A stretch of DNA of 60,000 nucleotides from Phoronis australis (taxonomy: Eukaryota; Phoronida; Phoronidae): positions 542,669 to 602,668 of the forward strand of contig NMRA01000171.1 of NCBI GenBank assembly GCA_002633005.1, in the 5' to 3' direction. This document shows, piece by piece, positions 1-14,400 of this stretch (within the stretch, counting starts at the first letter, position 1; each line of letters starts with the position of its first letter). The translations under genes and the position numbers were made by a program. The notes under the pieces are model-generated. The model did not search any database, was not told the DNA's origin, and saw only the letters and a program-made list of their open reading frames with translations.

Positions 1-2013
1 CAGAAAGATAAATTGCAGTGGAAACCGACAAATTCTATTTTATAGTCGAAACTTAATGGTGGATTGTGCGACGTGAAGGGTTTTAATATGACATCTTTTG
101 ATGTCAGCTAGTGTAAAAAATCCATGGAAGATTTTTTCTGTTGGAAAATTGAAGACTGAAGTGTTACAGCTGTATTCAGTTGACTGTGGCGCTGACTGCT
201 GTCTTAGCGTGTCTGTGTGAAACTTGTTACATATTTATTGTCAATAAATTTAGTTCATAAAGAAAACTTCTTCTGATTTAAAGATAACTCTTTTGTTTGA
301 AGAGAGGCACAGTCCTTCTGTCAAAAAGTGTGCTCTTGGATTCCAATACCTCTTACGTTTTAGTTGTTTTTGTGGGCTCATTCGATTTAGCATGACGGTG
401 TCAAAACATTCTAAAACTTGCATTTAGGTAAGCTGTATTCAACTTCTGAAGAACGTAGGAGTTTCTGTCTAGTTCATTTCATACAAGATTTTCGTTAACT
501 TGTAATGTTTTTTGATGATAACTGCATCAAAATATTGGCTCACCAAAAATCACTAAAATTTAAGATAAGCAGTGTATTCTTTGGATAATCCGTCACTTTT
601 AGCACCAAGGTGAAAATGAATTATTTGTTTTATCTACCAACTTCGAAAATGTACCTAACAGGACTTTGGAACGAGTGATTCTGCTGTCAGAGCAATAATT
701 GCTTGGAAAAAAAGGTGATTACGCCTGTACCTATGCGCGCATTGCTGGAAAGTTCAATGACCTCACACACACAATACACAATCGAAACGGGAACTAGGTC
801 ACAAGCAGACATTTTGTCTGAAAAGCAGAAATACTGTCTCGATTGCCCTGATCGGAAACCAGACCATTTGATTATTTGTGCATGGAAAGTAGAATGTAAA
901 ACCATCATATATTTTGGAGTACGAGTGACACTTTAACTATGGACGGAATAGACTGCTTGAATTGGGAATGTTGAGTAACATATAATCAAATTAGTACTGA
1001 TAAAAAGCAAAACTAAAATGGTAGTTTATGCCATCATGAATTATTCGAGGTATGCTGTACTTTCAAAAAAAATTACTCCATATTGGTGCTGTTTTCTCTA
1101 TTCGACTTGCAACATGATAAAGTTTGCTTGGTATTATTTTATCAACTAAATAGACCTGCTAAATGGGGCATATACAGCCGACTTCACAACTTTTCGCCGT
1201 TGCTAGTGTTACACATGCATCACTAGCCAGGAAATTTTGAAATGTCCACTTCTGTCGTTTTACTGGCACTGTGAGCGACAGAATGCTGTCAGACAAGTTC
1301 AAAGAATAGTGTGACTTCCCAGTTATTTTTACATGATAGTATATCCCAAGTGGTAGTGTCATTTTGCAGTTACTGTTAATTTTCTCAGTTCAAAAGAGCA
1401 AGGACAAAGGTCTGGAATTCCCTTGCTTTACTTTGCAGTCAGTTTGTGGAGGGTTCAACTAAAGTAAAATGTACACCCGAGCTGGGTAATGATAAACAAA
1501 ACGTGTAACAAGGAGTATCTTGAATAGTTTGTACTATAAGTTAATATGCTTCTAACTTAAAATATCAGAATAAAACAAAAGTATTGTTATTCAAGATAGG
1601 TTTATTACCTCAAGCAAAGTTGACAAACAACCCTTGAGTGGTAATTTATTCTATAAAAAGTAGAATAATTCTTATTACCAGACATACATTTCTGTCGTTC
1701 AGTGGTGATTATAAAGACACTGATCTTGGAATGTTACAAAACATGGAATAAAGAAAGCAGGGACGGAAATATGAATGTTACTAACAATAAAAAAATTTAA
1801 TTTATGTTCTCTAATCTGAATCACAGTCCAAAAAATAGTTAACATTTTTATCTTAAACAACAAATTTAGCTAAAATATGCAAATTAGTGCTCCAGTATAA
1901 TAACGTTATACTCGTAATGTATGATCAAAGCAAAAAACAGTACAGTAGGCCTAATTTTGTAAATTTCAAAACCAAAAATAAATATATAAAAATCTGCCAA
2001 AACTGCTCTTTGT
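1..2013. other. 3' UTR and downstream flank, no gene recognised
   Basis: AT-rich DNA following the dynein stop codon on the minus strand. The open frames here are short and show no family I recognise on either strand. The first few hundred bases below 2013 should be 3' UTR. An AATAAA on the plus strand at 243-248 could belong to a convergent gene ending at the window edge, but nothing else supports that. Confidence 0.5.
1601..1650 (-). terminator. Candidate polyadenylation signals for the dynein gene
   Basis: Two AATAAA hexamers read on the minus strand, at 1650-1645 and 1606-1601, lie about 360-410 nt past the stop codon. A weaker ATTAAA is at 1801-1796. Which one is used cannot be told from sequence alone. 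Confidence 0.3.
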
Positions 2014-2400
2014 CTACTTAATGTCACACAACAAAGCCACGCCTCTGAGAATCCAGTGATCAGGGTTCTGCGTAGTTTTCAATTCGACCGGAGCGATGTA
2101 CGTCAGATCTGTTCGCTTTGGCTTCTTGTAAATAGGGCAGACGTACATCTTGGGATCATGACCGCCAGTGCTGTTAATGGCGTAAATGTGAATGACTGGC
2201 AGAGGCTCGAATAAGATCTTCGGTTTTGGCTCAATGAGCTTGCAGCCTCGTCGGTCCCAGCTAGCGCCCTCTAAGAACAGCCCGTGGACATACACTCCCT
2301 CGGTTGGCGGTTGGTTGATGTCATCCTTTAGGGAGCGCGTGACGTCATTGTGAAGGACAACTGTGTCAAGGGCCCAACCTTTGTGCGCACGCGTCACTTC
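2014..2400 (-). CDS. DNAH5: Dynein heavy chain exon 65, last (residues 4498-4625 and stop)
   Basis: Encodes [20 protein letters not shown], then [40 protein letters not shown] and [14 protein letters not shown] followed by TAG at 2014-2016. The same terminal residues end vertebrate DNAH5, so the chain is complete. Confidence 0.98.
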   Translation of the reverse strand, partial: EVTRAHKGWALDTVVLHNDVTRSLKDDINQPPTEGVYVHGLFLEGASWDRRGCKLIEPKPKILFEPLPVIHIYAINSTGGHDPKMYVCPIYKKPKRTDLTYIAPVELKTTQNPDHWILRGVALLCDIK

Positions 2401-5400
2401 CTGTAAATAAAGGTATCCCACTTGTGGTTAGAAATCTGATATATGTCAAATTATTGTGCAGCTAATGTATTTAAAATGGTGAATGATATTGTTAGTAGTT
2501 TGTTTTTGTAACAAAACAAGTTATATGAACATCAACTGAGTCAACTATGGTAACAAGCACAGGATGAAAAATGTTAATTTCAATCTCACAAGCTTATTTC
2601 TGAAGCAAAATCAAGATGTTCATTGCATTTTACTTGTTGAAAACAAATTAAGAAATAATTGAGAGTATTTCAGTGCAACTAGTTTCTAAGTATACAAGCA
2701 AAAAATTGACAAAACCAGGGCCATTTTGCTCCTTAGCTTGTGCTAAATTCACACACTAAGGTTTAAAAACGTTAAAGTTTGAAACTTTAAATTCAACAAA
2801 GTAACATGTCTTTCTAACACACACACAAAAAAAACACAGACTCCAAAATGTTTAATTATTGGACTCTGTTAAATGACTCGAGAGACTGTTGGCTTCACTA
2901 CGGACCTGTCTCATGGCTGTGAGGAATCCCTGCGGGTTGAAGAATCCAGTCATCCAAAAGACATTGGGCCGGCCATCAAAGCACCAGGTATGGAATTGGC
3001 CATTGCGTTCAATGAGTTCAGTGAACCAGAAACCAAGAGTACTGGACTCCCAAGAGATCTATTGAAACAAAACAATCAAAAATGTCACTTTGTTATCAAA
3101 GCCGTACTGTATATCGCACTTAAACAAATGAACGAACTCGCATCAAAAAAATATGTTTGGTAAAAAAGAACTCAATAGACTGTATCAAAACATTTTCACA
3201 CAAATACATTCTAGATAACAAGGAAGTCTTGAATAAAACTTAAGAAGGCTTGAGAAAAGTACATTTATAATGAAATTTGTGTCAATTGAAATAACGATAA
3301 TTGCAAGACTAACTGAAAAACAGCAAACATTACCTTCTGCCATTCAGCTGGTATACGGGCATCAAACATACAGTCCAGCGCATCTCTCAGATTCTCGCTC
3401 ATGATTATGGTACCATCAATGGCCAGTTTCAGGTCTGACAAAGTCGTGCGTACTTTTGCGATCACTCTCTGCATGCGGTCGATTTCCTGTCGCAAAAAGA
3501 TGTTCATCGGTTGCAGTGGGCCCATCTTCTGCAATCGTGCTTTTACCTCGTATGGAATATAGTCCTGCGGTAGTTTGTCCAACATGTCGTCTGCCAGACG
3601 ATAGACAACAGCCTCACGAGTCTCGCCGCTACCGCCGCTGCTGTCCTTTGGCTGAATGCTGAGAATCGTGTCCAGAATATTACGCGCTGTCTTGCTCTGA
3701 TATGTGATATCGGCATTGGGGTGGAGACCAAATGCCTCAGGGGTGTCCACTGGTGGTAGTTCATTAATGAACTTCAAGTAATCATCGAGTTTCTGACATT
3801 TGGGTATGGTGTAGCCTTTATAAAAGTTGAACGTGTTCTGGAACATGTTCTCACCAAACCACACCTTGCAGAATGTATTGAGCAGACGTTTGTCATAATC
3901 GTCTGTAACGCGGCCGCCATACTGGATTTCACCAAACATGTAGCGTACGCAGACCCAGGTAACACCCTAAAAGGAAACCAGTGCATAATATAGAAACTTT
4001 CAAAACTGCTGGTGGTTGGCATTTGAACAAACAAATTTATCACAAAACAGTGTAGTTGATGGATTGTATCAAACCTGAGAAATGTTGAACTTATTAATTA
4101 TCAGTTTTCACTAATGCTCAATAGATTTCACTTAAGTGCTATAAATCAATTTCAAGTGACCCAAGAGATAGCCTCCAATCTGTATTGATTCACTTCTTAA
4201 TTAACAGTTTTCACTAATGCTCAATAGATGTCATTTCACTGCAGCGATAAATCAATTTCAAAATGACCTAAAAGATAGCCTTCAAACAGTTTACCTTCTA
4301 AATCAAAACACCTTAAGAAATAGTCTCCAATCCGTTAACATTGTTAATCAAAATAGCCTCCAATCCGTTAACATTGTTAATCAAGATAGCCTCCAATCCG
4401 TTAACATTGTTAATCAAAATAGCCTCCAAACTCCTTAATACCTTTTTAATGTCCATGTCGTCCAGATGATTCTGCACAAACTGCACACTGGCATTGAAGT
4501 CGGCTGCATTGAACTCGTAAGGAATGTTCCAGCCAAGTGGGCCGAACTTCCTTCGCTCTTGGACTGTCGTGTGGAGGAACGTGACGCCATATAGCATGGG
4601 GCGCCACTGGGGCATGTTGGACACCTCTAGGAAGTCCTGCGTCATCCCAGCATAGGTACGCTTCAACCCTGCCTTGATGCCTTGTGGCGGCTCATTGGTG
4701 AACTTGATAGATATCTGTGTGATGAAAAGAGTCAAATTAAAATATGAGAAATGGTTTTGGAATGTCATTTCATGCATTGTCTGATTTCACCGACCCTTGA
4801 AACTCGAGACAATCACTCAAGACTGACAACTGTTGACAAAAAACAGGTTAGTCCTGGAATCCTATTGCCATTGCATATTCACTCTTTGTTCTGTACATCT
4901 ATCTCATTTAATCTTCTATCCCTTGATGCTATAAACAGAGCAACCCAATGCAAAACAACACAACATAACACATGAAGTGCATATATCGCAATACCAAAGC
5001 AACATGGCAACTTAAAATAGTCAGTTTACCTGCAAGAAACTGATGGGGAACTTGGGGTGCACCTCTGTGGTGATCCATAGCCTGAAGTCTTCGTGAATTG
5101 TTTCCGACTCTGTCATGAGGTCGAGCACCTCTTGCATGTAGGTCAGACTCAGATGACAGTTCTGCATCAGCACCCAGCCCCCGTTGGCTGTGGCATTCGC
5201 CAAGTAACGACGGCAGTGCACCTCCTGGCCCTGACCCATTGAGATAGAACGACACTCTGAAACAAACAGAAAACATTACTACTGGGATATTTTGTACTCA
5301 GGAAATTGATATGTAGGTATCAAGCGGGTACATGATAGATTGAACCACGATGTAGTCCTGTGGTACTGTCAAAATGCACGTTGTCTTCATGAACTGGTGG

Positions 5401-8400
5401 ATCCTTGAAGCAACGAACCTTCAAACCAACACCTTATAACTTTAGCTTCAATCTATATAATCAGGGGTCCCGTCTAAGAAAACTAACTCAGCTAAAACAA
5501 ATCTTAAATTTGTGTCACTTTCAAGGAGTCCATTCCAAGAAAGTGATCTTAAGATTGGCTTAAGTTTTTGACTTCAGTTTGACTAACTTTCCAGATGTGG
5601 AAGTTTCAAAGTTTGGAAGCTAAGACAAATCTAAGTAAAAAATGAACTTAACTCAATTTCTTGGAACGGGCCCAAGGATAGCAAGGATTAAGAGATTACT
5701 GACATACCAACTCTAAATTAGTTGATTGAAAATGACAGTTTGACTAATTTGTAGCTGCCCAACATTTTATTATAACAGCCAGACATTAGACCAATTACAT
5801 AACTCCTCAACATATGATTGTTATTTACTGAAACTTAAAATAGTATTGAGTAAAATCGTTATCCCTTTGACATTTTCACTTCGAAAAAACAAATCCCAAT
5901 TTCTTTCACTGTTCAATACTTTTGAGATCCATAACCAAATCAAAATCCAAACAAAAAACTGTGTAATGTCAGAGCCCTAGTTTTACATGAAAGTCAAACT
6001 ATACCTAGTTTGTGTTTCTTTGCCAGTGCTTCAATATTATTGGTTGGATCAGACCCCATAGACAGCAAGCAGACGATTGGTGTACGGCAGGTACTCTCTC
6101 CCCACATCTTCTCCAGATCCAAGATGACTCCCTCAGCAAACTTGGCACCCAACGAGTCTCCTATGTACTTCTTGGACTGCGAAAGAGTTCTGTCTGGACA
6201 CCAGGATCGAATGAGTAGCAGACGTCGGAACACGTCTAAAGAGTTGTTGTAGCCATCCGGAATTATCTCCTCCTCCGGGGCTTCTTTGTCAAACCACTGC
6301 TTCCACTGTTTCTCATTTCTCGAAACCTGCAAAACCAAGCAAAGCATGTGAAATGTTCCTCACCAAAAGTAATATCAGACAAAATAGAACTTGTACATAA
6401 TGAAGCATGACTCCGTATTTTGCAAAAATGACTGGGAATGGCTGGTCCTTATGACAAAGCACTAATTATACTTTCAAATAAATTACCCATCATTGCTGTC
6501 ATGTCTGATTACTACTGTGACACTGAAGTCCACTTACGCCCAGTCATTATGATGGGGAATTCATTTACATGTGAGTGGTGAGTGGAATTAGGGGTCACAA
6601 ATAATACTTGGTATTACCATTTCTCATATTTTCTTCAGTAAAACATATTCACGAAAAGGTAAAAAAGAAATTCTCACAAAAAGAAGATAATTTGTATCAT
6701 TATAGTAAAACACCAGGAATTCAGCTGCAAGACAAGAAAGTTCTGAATCATAGATTCTTTAAAATATACCTGCTCAAGAATTCCAGAGAACTGATGGAGG
6801 TTGCTGAGTTCGACCAAATTAAGCCATGTGAGATCCAAGATCCATTTACAAGGCTTTGGTTGGACAACGTTCAAATCTAGTGCGGCACCACCTAAAATAA
6901 CGACCATGTATCAATGACCATGTATTAGTGACCATGTATTAGCTAGAACAAATGTTCTACAGTTCGCCAAAACAATGACTTTTAGTAGACAAAACTATTT
7001 TTATTCTACGAAAATTCACTATATTTTGCAATTTCCGTTTGAAATGTCATCACAACCGTACAACAATTGGAACAGTACAATCCCACCAAATTCGAACAAA
7101 AAATACATGTCGAAATTATCCTTTTTTCAATTTTCAGTAAAGCCCTCTAACATTGTGAATACAGCCTATCATTTCACAGAACATGAATTTAGGCCAGCAA
7201 TACTCGTATAAAATCTAAAACTGATAAAGCAGTTATATGATGCTACTTAGCTTTCATAAACAATTAACAGACAAAATCACACAATGTTCGTCATATTGTG
7301 TCCTAAATTGGTCCAACATTTTATTGTAATTAGTATTACAGTGGAAGCAAAAATTTTTAAAGCTAGCTAGGGGAGAGGCTTTAGTGACAACCCTGTACGC
7401 ACCTTTTATGAACGTCTGGAACTCCTCGTGTCTAACCTTGTTAGACTGAAGGTCAATCTTCAAGGTCAACATGAGTGTAAACAACAATTTGTGTTCCTCA
7501 TAGAGGCCACGGACGCCATACTTGAACACCTCATAGGTCATGAACTCAATGATGTTTTGGATTCGCTTCTGTGGAATGGGCGACTTCTGGGACCTGCAGG
7601 ATATGAGACATCGAAACGTAGTTATTTATAATTAAGAGAAAAAACTACTTCTAAGTTAATTATGAGTCAAATGTTAAACATACAATGTGAACAAAGATTT
7701 TTACTGCAGCATTGTTTACTACAACTTAGAATGAATGAAATTTACTATAATCTGACGAGTTATGAGTTAAAGGGCATGTAAACTAGTAGTATAGCATACA
7801 CAATTAGAGTATAACAAGGTGCCAAATTCAAACCACACTCCAAAATATTAAGATAATCAAAGACATTTAAGGTGTCAATATCACAATTACCTATTTGACA
7901 TAAACATAATATTTACCAAATTTGTAAGATTTATCAAGTGATAAACATTTAGTCACTGATAGGCTGTTTTCCATTTCTTGCACAAAACAGACAGATGGGG
8001 GTCTAATCGTTCTTACTCAAGATTGAACTCTACAATATTTTTGTCATTTTCTTTCGGTTTTACTTTTTATGAATGCGATATAAATGTCTATCATTCTGTG
8101 CTCAAGTACATTCTGGTTTATGCAAACGAGATTCTAGTCTAACTTTGTACTTGATGATCCCTAGATCTAAATTTTGAGTTCAGACTTGAATTTTTAGCCT
8201 TAATGTTGGGGCCATTAAATGCAAACTAGAAATGGGTAGTTATCCATGTGAACCAGAATAACAGACACTTATCTTAAGCTCGCACAAAACTAGAACATGC
8301 TTTCAAAAAAAAAATGATTAGACTCTGAATCTTAGAATTATCAATTGAAAATCAGCTCTGAAGTCTCGTTCATCTCACAGAACCACATAGTTCCCTAGCC

Positions 8401-11400
8401 AATTCTCACCTCTCCATGGATAAATCAAACAGTCCCAAGAACTGACGGAGTGACGTCTGGTACATAATGTTCACCATGCTCATGTCAGTGATCAAGAAGT
8501 ACAGGATACTCCCCCTAGTGGCCACTGGCCGGAACTCCTCCCTGGCAGTGTTGATCTTGGCTTCAGTGTCAGCAGCAATGACTAGCTTCTGACTGACATC
8601 TTGTGCTGTCACCTTAATACAAGTAAGTACAGACAATGTTAATGAGATATTTCCCACACACGGAAAGTAAGAAAGTATATCATTATTTTTACAACAGAAA
8701 AAGTAGTCAACAACAATCTTTCATCAGATAATAAACTTGTGGGTTTGGAAAGAACTGAGAGTTCATTTTTGCTTGCCAGACCTCAATCAGTTGGCTTGTT
8801 ACGTCAGAAAGCAGTAAAGAAGTGGTCGAAACTAAGATTGAAAGAAGGCAAGCCTTAATGCAGTTTTGACAATTGCCAAGTCAGATGTGAAAATATACTG
8901 AAAAAAATAAAGCACAACAGAAAAAAGTAGATTCACCTATAAGTAAAATAAAATTTAAAAATCTAAAACATTCTGGCCATTACTAAAATGTCATCAGATC
9001 TCCGACAAAATGAAAAGAAGTTCTAGTTCTCTAAATAAGCTTATGACTGAGAGTCGGAGCAGACCAAGTTCGTGGTAAAGTTCAAAACATGTTACCTTGG
9101 TAACCTGCAGCACATTGATCAAGTCCTCATCGTCCACTAGTGATCCCTGTGTACTGGTCAGCCTGTACAACAAGTTGTCCTCTAGCTCCTTCATCTTACG
9201 CTTGTTACTGGTCACGTCTTCCATCAGCTTAGTACGCTCACTCTCAAGCTCCTAAAAATCCAACAATTAGTTTTAACTTTAACTCGTTAAAAATTTCAAG
9301 GGCATCAAATCAGGCCAATGACCATTACTTGATATCGCAGCAACATCTTTAAATATGCTATCGTGTAAGAGGGCAATAGGATATCTTAAATTATTTGAAA
9401 TCACCACACCATTAAATTGCCACAAAATGCAGCTGAATGACCAAATGACTACAAACTAAGCAAAAAAAGCAAACATCACAAATCGACTTGCAACCCACAG
9501 TCTGGAGACTGAGGTAAAGTGGAGGTTGCTTTCACACATACACCATGCCAAAATATGGCAGACGTTCAGTAATAAATTGCGAAGACAAATGGACGTTAAA
9601 CACAAAATTGTACATACCGCTTTCTCAGTCAAAATGACACGTCCGAGTAACTGGTCTTCCAGTCCCTTCATGGTGACTGTGAAGTCAATGATTGATGTTC
9701 TTGCCGAAATCTCTGGTGTGTAGGACGGGTTTGGCAACTTTGTCGTAAGGAACAGCTTGAAACCATCCATGACATCGCATTCCTTGTCACCGACCTTGAC
9801 CTTCAGAGTCTTACCAGATTTGATGAAGTTCTTCTCAAAGATATTGTCTAAAGCAGGATCCAGCTCCTCACCAATGTCTTCAATAAGTAATGGTCTACCG
9901 AGGGAGAGGGCATCCTCAAGATGGTTGCGGAAATATTTGTGGTTTAAGTTTGTTATCTGAAAAACAAAGAATTTGGCTTGTAACAGATTAATTTTACAAA
10001 AGAAAATAATATTTTTACACGATGTGCATGGAAAATAAAACGACTCGTACATTTTTAAATTAAAGAGAATAGTGAACAAATTTCATGTTGGGCATCAAAT
10101 GTAGAATTCAAACAATATAGAATGTGCAGATCCAGGTGACATAGACTCCTATGCTCAGCTACTTTTACATAGAAGATAGCACACACTAGGAGACTCCCTT
10201 GTTGGACCAATGGATTGGACGATCATGGATCTGCGCCTGTGTCTCTCTTATTAATATTCCCAAATTTCCCGTAAGTCACTGCCTTCTTTGCACATACCTG
10301 CAACTCGTTGGGAGTCTCCCTGTTCTTGATCCATATTTTACCCTGACCCTGAGGGTCAATGAGAAGTGGATAACGTGCTGCCTGAGTAACAATGATACCA
10401 TTCTGTACAGACAGGTCATCTTTTGGGAGACCCTGTAGGTTCCACTCTCCCACCTATGGAGATAAAATCACAAACCAATGAAAGAACAGTAACAGGTGGA
10501 AATGAAATACAAGACATATTTAAGAATTAAAGGGAATTTTAAATAAAAATAAAACACAAAATAAACAGTTTTGCAATGTGAAATTTAGGTTTCACAAAAT
10601 TAATGCAGTCAATGCTGCTAATTTGCACAAGACTTGTGATTGCAAAAAGTATAATGACTCACAGTATCAGTGTGAAACCATTGATATCTGCTGTGAGATA
10701 CCTAGATTAGAGTTATTTAACATGTAGATGACACTTTGGCAGGAAAATATGATGTGCATACTGCGATGTTATATAAAGATGCTTGAATGCATGGTTTGAT
10801 CCATTGTCTAATATAGGGATGATAAGCAAAATGACGATTTAAGATAATGGGATATACTGATACATGTTCTTGGTTATTATTTCACTTATAAAGAACCGTT
10901 GTGAGATTTGAAGAATTATCATCCTCAGGGCTAGCAACCCTCATACAATACATCTTCGAAACCCAATTCGAGGTCTAGATACAGGAAACTAGAGCCTCAC
11001 AATGTATTGAAACTAATTTGACATTAATATTCATACCAAAGTGAAATCTCTAGATAGTACAATTTTGATAGTGCCAAATGCAAAGGAAGCCACTGTTAGC
11101 CAAACATGGATGTCTACAGTGCAATGCAATGCTATTTCCAACAGATAAAATTAATTTCAAAAATGTTTTCCTTTAACGTCCCTTCTCTCACAACAAACAA
11201 CATACCATAGTTGGGTCGACCAACATGTTGGTGATGTTTAGACTGGATGTGAATGGAATACGACGGGTCTTCATATCCTTTTGCCAGCTTTTGTTGAGGA
11301 GCGTCCGGAAGTCCTGGTTGAATGGACCAGAGTAGGACAGGAAGGCTGTACACAGCAAGACGTCACCCACCAATCTGTTGACAGAAACGGACTACATTAT

Positions 11401-14400
11401 GGTGGAGGTGAAAGGTTAACAGGAAGTAAAGTACAACTAACACATTTTTGTAACTTGTGATTACTTGTTTACATTGTACGTTGAATAATATACATCCTGG
11501 GTCTACTGACCAATCCACCATTAACAGCACGCCTTACAATATGTTTATACTCAGTGCACCGATGCACTAACTCATGTGCAGACTAAAAAACACAGCTCTG
11601 CAACTCCCAAACACGGCACCAAATTAAAAAAAAACATATTTTCAAGTGTGCAGAATCCATTTAATTTCAACTCCTTCATTCCAACACATCACATTCTCTT
11701 ATGAAATGCATAATATTAACAAAATACCACTATATAACAAAGTGTTGAAGTGACAAAACAGGCAAACTGAGTCAAGGGTAAAATGTGTGCAGGCATACCT
11801 TCCAATCTGAGCCTTGAACTCTTTGCTCTGTTCTGTCCAACGCTCTTTCTCTCCACCCAGACCATTAATCAATGTAGACGCAGAGTCCATCTTCCTGCGG
11901 CATGTGTTGGCATCGTCGATCAAGGTCTGTGAACAAAATATTACAGATCACAAAACTGTTATTGTGCGACTAATGACAATCATGTCTCATAACAATTAAT
12001 TCTCCTAGCTGTCTCTCCCAGACCTAATTTGGTCCCTCGCTGCCATGTTCAATAACAAAACTGCTATTATCATAAATATTCCCGAGTCCCCACATTTCTC
12101 ATAAGTAATTGTGACTCATCCTTCAGTACAACTTCGTTCCTAACACAACTGCCATAAACAGGGCTCGATATAACGAGCTGCAGGTTGCATTTGCTCCCTA
12201 AAATTTGACAATGCAAGCTGAGATTTCTGTCAGCTCGTATCAAGTCGCAAAATGCAACCTAACTTCCAACATATGCAGCAGGTACCTCGGCAACTCATGT
12301 GAATCCGACCGTTACTTGGTTGTTGTCAAATCAAGTTTAAAAGAAAACTAACCGAGAACTGCTCTCCCGATGACTTGTAAGCATGTCGCGTGAACATGGG
12401 ATAAGCAGAATCGATTTTTGACGTAATTCATTGGCTACCATTTTCGAATACTTTTGCAAATTTCCTGATGCGCCAAAGAATGTTTCGGACAGCGACATAA
12501 CACGTGATAAAACGTCTCAAAATAGTGGTGTTTCTACTAATTCTTAAACAATGACCATAACAAACTTCATGGAGAATTTTTTTTATTTTTCACGTACGAT
12601 GTCCTTATTGTCAAATACCCACATCATTATCCTTGATATCACACTGTAGCACTGGTCGGTCCTGTAGTTAGCGTGCAAGAGGTCCGACAAATGATCGTGA
12701 TTTGGAAATGTGCCTCTCGTTTTTTTATCGCAAATGACAGTAAACATCAAAACGACAACCCTATTAATCGCCAAATGATGGTCACGTTTGTGAGTCGCCA
12801 AGAAATTCTCAAACCCTTACTTGATTCTGGTCTACGTCTACGACATATCAGTCGTCTGTCACATGTTGTTGCCAACGTAAAGTGTAGGACTACTCCAGCC
12901 ACTGAAGTGCGTGAAGTCCTACATTTTTGTTTTGAAATTTGCACTGAAATGTTTTCATGAATCGTAATACGTCATTCGGCTAGGGCAACGTTTCACGGAC
13001 GTCGAATTAAGATGTGAAGTTTAGACCTTGAACAAAAAATGAGGGGGAGTTTGCACTAAGAGTTTGGATATTTAACAACTTTGATGACAGTCATATAGCA
13101 GGTTAGACTTAGCAAAATCGCGGATGCCTCTTCAACGAGTATTTTCTCCCTTTTTACATAACAAACTTAGCTACTCGGATGCATGTTTTGGTTAGAGAGT
13201 ACAGATTCAACTTTCACGTCAGCACTTGGCCTTGCCCTCTAGAGCGATCATGAAGAACAGTAATGCCGTATGTATTTCAATTTTGCTATCCTGAAACTTG
13301 TGTTTTACGCCACAGGTAAGAGCACAATCTAAGCATTTTCTCAGTGATCTAAAAATTCAATTTTGGCGCGTTAAAATGGCGGGAAAATATTGCGACCTGG
13401 CATTTATGAATGCGAGCTGGATTTTGAAAACGCGACCTGGGCTGTTGGTAAGGTCGCAGATTGGGGCCTGGCGATTTTCATAGCCTCGAGCTCTGATAAA
13501 GACTACTATGTGCTTCTATCTGCAACAACTGTTTGTCACTCACATTCTTAGTCCACACATAACAGTCACAAAGAGTCCTATGTATCCCTTAACTCCACAA
13601 CTGTTCGTCTCTCACTATCCCGTAGCCTGTGTACAGTACACGCCAAAAGCAATTGGACAAAATAATCCAGGATTTTCTGTCACGATGGCTGAGTGTAAAT
13701 GGAATCAAAATCAGAGAAGCTAGAACACGAAGGGGAAACAATATTTTGTCTCATTATTTTTGGCATGTACTGTACATGGGCTGTGCAGCAGGACAGTGAG
13801 AGACAAACAGTTGCAGGAGCAGAGAACAAATACACCAACAGACTCCCATACAATCCTTCCATCCATACCTGTTTGTCTCTCATCGCCTTGTCATACAGGG
13901 CCTGCACTTCGTCCAACTCTTTCTGCTTGGCATCCAGTTTGGCCTGTGCTTCATTCAAGTCCTTCATAGCAGCTGCCAGGCGAGCTTCTTGGACAACAAG
14001 GTTGGCCTATGCAAATTTTTATAATAAATTAATTCGTTTTCAGAATTTTTTTAAAAAACACAAAACATTTGATAACATTTAGTTATAACATCAGGTGAGA
14101 GTTCATGGACAGTAAAATGCAATCCAAATTAAACCACTACCCATCACAAATTCAAGTTTTAATCATTGAACCACAATGCCATTCCTTTGCTAAACCTTGA
14201 CACCAACCTCAACACATGGACACATACCTTGAGAGGCAGCACCTCCTTATTGATTCCAAAGAAGACAGCCATAGCAGTGGTCCAGGAGCAGAGACCGGCC
14301 ACATTTCCACAGACTTTCTTGGCCGTTTCTAGGTTGTAGTCCTCCATCTCCAGGTAGGGAGCCAGCAGCTCCACGGTCTCATCCGTAATGGAGTCCTTGG

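Noticed and set aside
703-936. Small plus-strand gene downstream of the dynein stop
   Set aside because: Short open frame with no homology, no splice context and unremarkable composition.
2873-3163. Plus-strand 96-residue open frame
   Set aside because: Antisense shadow of dynein exon 64.
4217-4438. Plus-strand repeat peptide with [10 protein letters not shown] units
   Set aside because: Explained by the 33 bp intronic repeat, with no surrounding gene structure.
12673-12960. Transposase gene in the hAT-like element
   Set aside because: The open frame is about 95 residues with no recognisable transposase or zinc-finger motif.
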